Shown piece by piece: positions 50,301 through 59,300 of a DNA stretch of 64,000 nt (its first letter is position 1; every line of letters starts with the position of its first letter). The notes under the pieces were generated by a model. It did no database searches. It was not told the origin of the DNA and saw only the letters and a list, made by a program, of their open reading frames with translations. Origin of the DNA: Leptobrachium leishanense (Eukaryota > Chordata > Amphibia > Anura > Megophryidae); assembly GCA_009667805.1 (NCBI GenBank), contig CM019068.1, positions 5,315,218 to 5,379,217 on the forward strand. Direction: 5' to 3'. Position numbers and translations under genes: made by a program.

Positions 50301-53300
50301 AAATACTCCGGCGGCAAACAGTTCCATTAAACACACCTTGGACTGGTTTCCCGTATGTGTACCTGGAGGAAAGATGTAGAACACACTCACCCACTGAACG
50401 ATGCATACAACAGATACATACACAGTAGGATCATCTCAGGTGTTATCAAACAACTGGTGGTGATCACTTCACAGCTATGCAAGCGCGTTAAGACAGCTAT
50501 GGAGGAGCGAGCGCGTCATTACGCGTCTGGACATAACATACAGTGCAATTCTCACACGGTCATGGAGGAGCGAGCGCGTCATTACACATCTGGATAACAT
50601 CAAATAGCGCAATGCTCACACGGTCACAGAGGAGCGAGCGCGTCATTACACGTCTGGATAACATCATATAGTGCAATGCTCAAGCGGTCATGGAGGAGCG
50701 AGCGCGTCATTACACGTCTGGATAACATCATATAGCACAATGCTCACACGGTCATGGAGGAACGATCGCATCATTACACGTCTGGGTAACATCACGTAAC
50801 GCAATGCTCACACGGTCATGGAGGAGCGAGCGCGTCATTACACGTCTGGATAACATCATATAGTGCAATGCTCAAGCGGTCATGGAGGAGCGAGCGCGTC
50901 ATTACATGTCTGGATAACATCATATAGTGCAATGCTCACACGGTCATGGAGGTACGATCGCGTCATTACACGTCTGGATAACATCATATAGTGCAATGCT
51001 CAAGCGGTCACGGAGGAGCGAGCGCATCATTACACGTCTGGATAACATCATATAGTGCAATGCTCACACGGTCACGGAGGAGCGAGCGAGTCATTACACG
51101 TCTGGATAACATCATAGAGTGCAATGCTCACACAGTCACAGAGGAGCGAGCGCGTCATTACACGTCTGGATAACATCATATAGTGCAATGCTCACACAGA
51201 CACAGAGGAGCGAGCGCGTCATTACACGTCTGGATAACATCATATAGAGCAATGCTCACACGGTCACGGAGGAGCGAGCGCGTCATTACACGTCTGGTAA
51301 TATCATATAGTGCAATGCTCACACGGTCACGGAGGAGCGAGTGCGTCATTATACGTCTGGATAACACCACAGAGTGCAATGCTCACACGGTCACGGAGGA
51401 GCGAGCGCGTCATTACACGTCTGGATAACATCATAGAGTGCAATGCTCACACGGTCACGGAGAAGTGAGCGCCTCATTACACGTCTGGATAACATCATAT
51501 AGCACAATGTTCACACGGTCACGAAGCTTTATTTATTAATGATGACGTCACAGAACTTACTGGGCGCAAACTTTGACGGGGAAACTCTCACTGTTGAACA
51601 GTATGACCTCAGGAAACACCATATGTACTTTAAACTTGGGCAGAACTGTGGATAAACATAGAACAAGTCAGTCCCCAAACTGATTGCTATCCCCTGTGAT
51701 ACACAGAAACGTGTCGCTCACCGTATTCCTCCACGCTGAAATGTTGGACATGGTTGTTCACCTTGATGATATACTCTCCAAGGATGGGCTCTGGAGAAAG
51801 ATCGGAGAAGAGGTCTGCAATGCCGTGATTCAGCTTGACGTTCAGCCATTGCCTGATACGGTTCTTCTCTGGATCCTGAAGAAGGAAAGCATAGAATGTC
51901 ATACTTTCCGTCTCTCTCTCTCTCTTGGTTTTGGACATGCGCTGCAAGCCGCTGGTCATGAACATTTCATCAAACCATAAGAGGAGCAGAAGTTTAACTT
52001 CACTGAAATATGATGGAGCAAGTACGGTGAAACTGCGGCGAAGGTACCGGCACTTTGCTTCTACATACTAGTCACAGATCTTTCCACCGGAGTTCCTGCC
52101 GAAGTTATCAGCAAAGGCTTCTCTGCGGTTTCTGGAATAGTTTTTGCCACAGTCGTTTATCACAGATTTTAGTGTAGCGTCCACTGGGGATTCATGGATA
52201 TAAACCACTGAGCCGCGCCGGTCAGATAGGGCAATGCGGGGAGCGTGGTGTGACAGTTTGCTCACACTATGTATTGTCCCAGATAGATTCACATGTTCTC
52301 GTGTCTTCATATGGCACCAGGGGACAATTCAAATTACCTTGACACCCCCCACCCCCGCAGCACATACATTTATGAACAAATAGGCGACTCTCATATATAT
52401 ATAAAAAAGATGAGATGAGTGACAGCAGCTACAGAAAGTCTGCATGAGTGATGGGATGAACAAGGACGCCGGCAGGAGGGGTCATTGTGTTATTATGTTG
52501 CTGGGGACAAGGTGAATGTGATATCTTACAGGTATCTGTGTTTGCCTTCCTGATATATATATATATATATACACCCTCCTATCTGCCACCCCAGCACCAG
52601 GCATAGCTGTCTTATACAAACATTAACCCTGATCTTACCTGTATCTCAATCAACGCGATCTGAAATAAAACAAGAAAACAGTGAATTTTTTGTATTAATG
52701 CACAGAACACATTTACAGTTTTTAGGTCCCGTCAAAAAGTGCGGCAGAAACTTTCCCCTGGGGTTAGGGTTACGAGACAGGACTAGAATTAGGATAAGGG
52801 GAGGGGTTAGGGATCTAAGTCAATAATTATACAAACACTATCAGGGTTATTCAGACAGAGGTGAAAAGCAGGCGAATCAATGGAGAATGGAAAATTCTAG
52901 GTCAAAATAGCCTTTTTGGGAAGTGAGATAAACGGGAGAATTTTTCTGGTTTGGGTATTGTGACCTAGAATTTTCACTTCTTCAATCATTCTCCTGCTTT
53001 TCACCTCTCTCTGAATAACCCTGTATATAACTACTAGACATGTGCACAATGAAAAAGCTTGTTTAGTTTCGGATCAGTAAACAAGTTTCAGCACCAAGGA
53101 CAGCACCTGCCGAACGCTGAAGACTGAAGGAAAAAAAACTAGTTGCGTCCGGCAAATAAAAAAAGCCTCGTAGTTTTAAAATAACTGGGAATCCTAAAAT
53201 TTCACCTAAAAAACTAAAAAATAATTCTCCAAAAAATATCAGTAAATAAAAAGGCTTTTTTATGCAAATGAAAGAATAAATGGTTGAATAAATATTTAAT

Positions 53301-56300
53301 ACAAAAGGGGGATTTTATTTATATTGAAACCTATGTTATTCGCCTGATTAAACCTATCGAACAAAACCACTGAAAACCAGAGCATTTCGGTGCTGTTCAG
53401 TGTTCACTGAATAGATAAACCATTTTTCTCTATGCTGATTTCACTGCCGCCGAATTGCACCAAACGGCACCATGTCGCTGTACATGGCCTGTGGTGCTGA
53501 ATTTGTGAAACGGTATAACGAAACGATTCTTAAAAAAGGAATCAGCTTTATTCCATTCCGTTTAGTTTTTGTGCCATTTGGGACTAAATCAATTCGTTAT
53601 TTTGTGTATTGATTATAATGTGTGTAATAAATATAATGTGTGCATTGACTATAATGTGTGTGATAAATATAATGTGTGCATTGAATATAATGTGTGTAAT
53701 AATTATAATGTGTGCATTGAATATAATGTGTATAATAATTATAATGTGTGCATTGAATATAATGTGTGTAATAATTATAATGTGTGCATTGAATATAATG
53801 TGTGTAATAAATATAATGTGTATAATAATTATAATGTGTGCATTGAATATAATGTGTGTAATAATTATAATGTGTGCATTGAATATAATGTGTGCAATAA
53901 TTATAATGTGTGCATTGAATATAATGTGTCTAACAATTATAATGTGTGCATTGAATATAATGTGTGTAATAATTATAATGTGTGCATTGAAGATAATGTG
54001 TGTAATAATTATAATGTGTGCATTGAATATAATGTGTGTAATAATTATAATTTGTGCATTGAATATAATGTGTGTAATAATTATAATGTGTGCATTGAAT
54101 ATAATGTGTGTAATAATTATAATGTGTGTAATAAATATAAGGTGTGCATTGAATATAATGTGTCTAATAATTCTAATGTGTGCATTGATTATAATATGTG
54201 TAATAAATATAAAGTGTGCATTGAATATAATGTGTGTAATAATTATAATGTGTGTAATAAATATAAGGTGTACATTGAATATAATGTGTCTAATAATTCT
54301 AATGTGTGCATTGATTATAATATGTGTAATAAATATAAGGTGTGCATTGAATATAATGTGTGTAATAATTATAATGTGTGTAATAAATATAAGGTGTGCA
54401 TTGGATATAATGTGTCTAATAATTCTAATGTGTGCATTGATTATAATGTGTATAATAAATATAAGGTGTGCATTGAATATAATGTGTGTAATAATCATAA
54501 TGTGTGCATTGAATATAATGTGTGTAATAAATATAAGGTGTGCATATTGATTATAATGTGTGTAATAATTATAAAGTGTAACAATTATAATGTGTGTAAT
54601 AATTATAAGGGGTGCAATGAACATAATGTGTGTAATGATTATAATGTGTGTAATAATTATAAGGTGTGCATTGGATATAATGTGTCTAATAATTCTAATG
54701 TGTGCATTGATTATAATGTGTATAATAAATATAAGGTGTGCATTGAATATAATGTGTGTAATAATCATAATGTGTGCATTGAATATAATGTGTGTAATAT
54801 AAGGTGTGCATATTGTTTATAATGTGTGTAATAATTCTAAGGTGTAACAATTATAATGTGTGTAATAATTATAAGGGGTGCCATGAACATAATGTGTGTA
54901 ATGATTATATAATGTGTGTAATGATTATAAGGTGCGTAATGGTTATAATATGTGTAAGAATTATAAGGTGTTGTGATTAAAATGTTTGTAATAATTACAA
55001 GGTGTAATACTTATAATATGTGTAATGATTATAACGTGTAATAATTATTATGTGTGTAATGGTTATAATGTGTGTAATGATTATAATGTGTGTTATAATT
55101 ATAAGGGGTGCCACGAACATAATGTGTGTAATGATTATATAATGTGTGTAATGATTATAAGGTGCGTAATGGTTATAATATGTGTAAGAATTATAAGGTG
55201 TTGTGATTAAAATGTTTGTAATAATTACAAGGTGTAATACTTATAATATGTGTAATGATTATAACGTGTAATAATTATTATGTGTGTAATGATTATAATG
55301 TGTATAATGATTATAAAGTGTACAATGGTTATAATATGTGTAATAATTTTACTGTGTAGTGATTAAAGTGTGTAGTGATTAAAACGTGTGTAATAATTAT
55401 AATGTGTGTAATGAACATAATGTGTGTATAGATGATAATGTATGTAATAATTATAATGGGTTTAATAATTATTAAGGGTTTGTAATGATTATAATGTGTA
55501 TTGTTTATAAGGTGTGTAATGTTTATATTGTGTGTAGTAATTATAAGGTGTGTAACAATTATAAAGTGTGTAATAATTATAAGGTGTGTAACAATTATAA
55601 AGTGTGTAATGATTATAAGGTGGGTAATGGTTAGGATATGTGTAAGAATTATAAGGTGTGTAATAATTATAATGTGTGTAATAATTATAATGCGTGTAAT
55701 GATTGTAATGGGTGTAATTATTATAAGGTGTGTAATGAACATAATGTGGCTAATGGTTTTAATATGTGTAATAATTAAAGGGGGTGTAATGATTATTATG
55801 TTTGTATTGATTGTAATGTGTGTAATAATTATAAGGTGTAATAATTATAATGTGTGTAATAACTATAAGGTGTGTAATGAACATAATGTGTGTAATAATT
55901 ATAAGGTGTAATAATTATAATGTGTGTAATGATTATAATGTGTGTAATAATTATAAGGTGTGTAATGAACATAATGTGTGTAATAATTATAAGGTGTAAT
56001 AATTATAATGTGTGTAATGATTATAATGTGTGTAATAATTATAAGGTGTGTAATGAACATAATGTGTGTAATAATTATAAGGTGTAATAATTATAATGTG
56101 TGTAATAATTATAAGGTGTAATAGTTATAATGTGTATAATGATTATAATGTGTGTAATAACTATAAGGTGTGTAATGAACATAATGTGTGTAATAATTAT
56201 AAGGTGTGATAATTATAATGTGTGTAATGATTATAATGTGTGTAATAATTATAAGGTGTGTAATGAGCATAATGTGTGTAATAATTATAAGGTGTAATAA

Positions 56301-59300
56301 TTATAATGTGTGTAATGATTATAATGTGTGTAATAATTATAAGGTGTGTAATGAACATAATGTGTGTAATAATTATAAGGTGTAATAATTATAATGTGTG
56401 CAATGATTATAATGTGTGTAATAATTATAATATGTGTAATAATTAAAAGGTGTGTAATGATTATAAGGTGCGTAATAGTTATAATATGTGTAAAAATTAT
56501 AAGGTGTGTAGTGATTAAAATGTGTGTAATAATTACAAGGTGTAATAATTATAATGTGTGTAATATTTATAATGTGTGTAATAAATGTAATGTGTGTAAC
56601 AAACATAATGTGAGTAATTGTTATAATATGCGTAATAATTATAAGGTGTGTAATGATTATAATGGGTGTAATAATTAAAATGTGTGTAATGATTATAATG
56701 TGTAATAGTTATCAGAAGTGTAATGATTATAAGGTGTGTTATGATTATAATGTGTATAATGATTATAAGGTGTGTAATAATTTTAATGGGTGTAATAATT
56801 AAAATGTGTGTAATTATTATAATGTGTAATAGTTATCAGAAGTGTAATGAATATAAGGTGTGTTTTAATTATAATATGTAATAACTATAAGGGTGTGTTA
56901 TGATTATAATGTGTAATAATTATAAGGTGCGTAATGGTTATAATGTGTGTAATGATTACAATGTGTGTATTGATTGTAATGTGTGTAATGATTACGATGT
57001 GTGTAATAGTTATAAGGGTGTGTTATGATAATGAAGTGTGTAATAATTATAAGGTGTGTAATAATTATAAGGGTGTGTTATGATTATAAAGTGTGTAATA
57101 ATTATAAGGTGCGTAATAATTATACTGTGTGTATAGATTGTAATGTGTGTAATAATTATAAGGTGTGTTATGATTATAATGTGTATAATGATTATAAGGT
57201 GTGTAATAATTTTAAGTTGTGTAGTGAATACAATGTGTGTAATAATTATTGATACATTTCCAGGTGCTGTATTTCCATCTTGCACCTTGATGACTCTCTC
57301 CATACAGTGTCTTCTCAGAAATATCAATACATCTCATTATTCCTTTGTTTTATCGCTTTGCGCTCAGCATTTTTCATCTCACCTCCTTAGCGTCCGGCTG
57401 GAGATTTTCTTTCAGGGACACGACACGTAAATTCACTGTGAAAGATTGAATTGAGGTGATCATTATCTGAGGGCGTCAGGGCAGAGGTATCTTTATACAT
57501 TAATTCTAATTTTGCTCCATTCTTACCAGTAAAAAGGTGCCAATGTAGACAAAAAAATCAACGTGAGCCCAAAGTCCCGACCAGCTCCTTGTCTGGCCCA
57601 GACACTCTCTGTGGCTCAGGTTGGCAGCACCACGGCTTTTAATGGCTCCTGGAGTTTGTTGGAATCCATGGAGCCGAGCGCAGCCCTGTGCGAGCTTGAG
57701 AGTACAGTGTTGTGCAATAATGGTGGAAAAACACTGGAACTATTTTCCTAGTCGTCCACTGTGTACTGATAGAGGAAGCAGTGTATCGTGTTGCACTCTG
57801 CACCGCAGGATCAGAGGTGACTTTGGGATTCTGAGACTCGATACTCAGAGATACCGTTTCCAGGGGAGAGAAGATTAATCGGGGTTGGAACAGTCCGTTC
57901 TTCTCATCCGGCCCTTAAATTACCAGCCCTGACACAAAGTATGCAAAGTATCAGAAGCTTTAATGTACAGTAAGTGCTGTACAAGGACAGACTGACCATT
58001 AGGTTTATAGGGCACGGCCCGCGGTCCCGGGAAGAGGAGGAGGCACCTACAGCTGCAGTGAGTGGGTCATGGCTGCCACTGCAGGTATATTTTCATTATT
58101 AAATACATTTTGTAATTTGCCTTTGTACATATGGGTGGTGCTGGTATGTGGGTGTGTCTTGTATGTAGGCATGCACAATTAGGGGGGCCCCATTACCTTT
58201 TATTGGCCAGGTGCCCTAAGAGTTGTCAGTCTTCTTCTGGCACTGCGGCCGATATTTCTGAAACTCAAGCCATGCTTGCTATGCCTCTAGTCGCTAAGCT
58301 GACGGCACGATTGGAATAGGCCTAGGTTTTGGTAACCGGTACACCAGTTACACAATTCACTGGAATAACGGGGGCTTCAAAGATTTTTCTACCAGTTGGC
58401 TCTGAGCATCATATACAAAGTATACAGATTCGGAGATTTCCTTCCATCACAGCGAGAGGAGGAGACGTCCACACGTCAACCCATAACAAGCTTATACATT
58501 GAATCCCCCATTACCTCTTTGTCCGGGTTTATACACATGCTTGTCTGTTTGCACCAGAATATTAGATCTTTGCTTCTTCAGGAGGACTTTCGTGTGGTTG
58601 AATATTGTCTCCTGTGAACTTTCAATAGAAACATACAGTGTAGCCACTTCCTCATTGTCCTCAGTGGGTTTTGGGACCTGCAAGAGACACAAACAATGAG
58701 CGTCCGGCGTGAGATAATGAGGATACAGTGGACTACTGTGTCTCTGTCGCTACCTGGGGTTTCTTTGGAATAAATGAATTGGGTGTGTGGTGGCCGACCT
58801 TGGCACTCCAGAGCACTATGCCCCATGTGCTCAGCCCACCAGTATTGTATCTCAATACTGTCCTTTTCATGGACATTTTCTTGGTTCTGACACGTAATGG
58901 AATGCTCGTTATTTTACTTGTGAGAACATCAATATTTTATATTGAATTATAGCCCGATATCTCTCCTTAATGAGAACTTTACATATCTTGGATTTGGAGG
59001 ATTCAGGTTCTGGCAAAGTTTTTTGGAGCAGGTTTCTGCTGTTTTGAGCAAATTTTACAAACTGGCTTTGTCTGTTCCTCACAGCTTATAATTACACAGA
59101 GGACTTATTCAGATGCCTTGATGGACCAGGATTATCCCCATACCATCTCCACAAGCCGTGGTTTTCCATTATCATCCCCCTAAGCCTTGACTCTCTACAT
59201 ATTGTCAGCCCAAGCCGTGATTACCCATGTGTCGTCTACCCAAGCCAGGATTCTGCACATATTGCCCCCCCCCCAAGTTGAGAGTCTCCAATTGTCATCC

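Noticed and set aside
53569..54822. Frames of 394-417 codons on both strands
   Set aside because: Product of the 18/36-bp satellite ([12 protein letters not shown] period).
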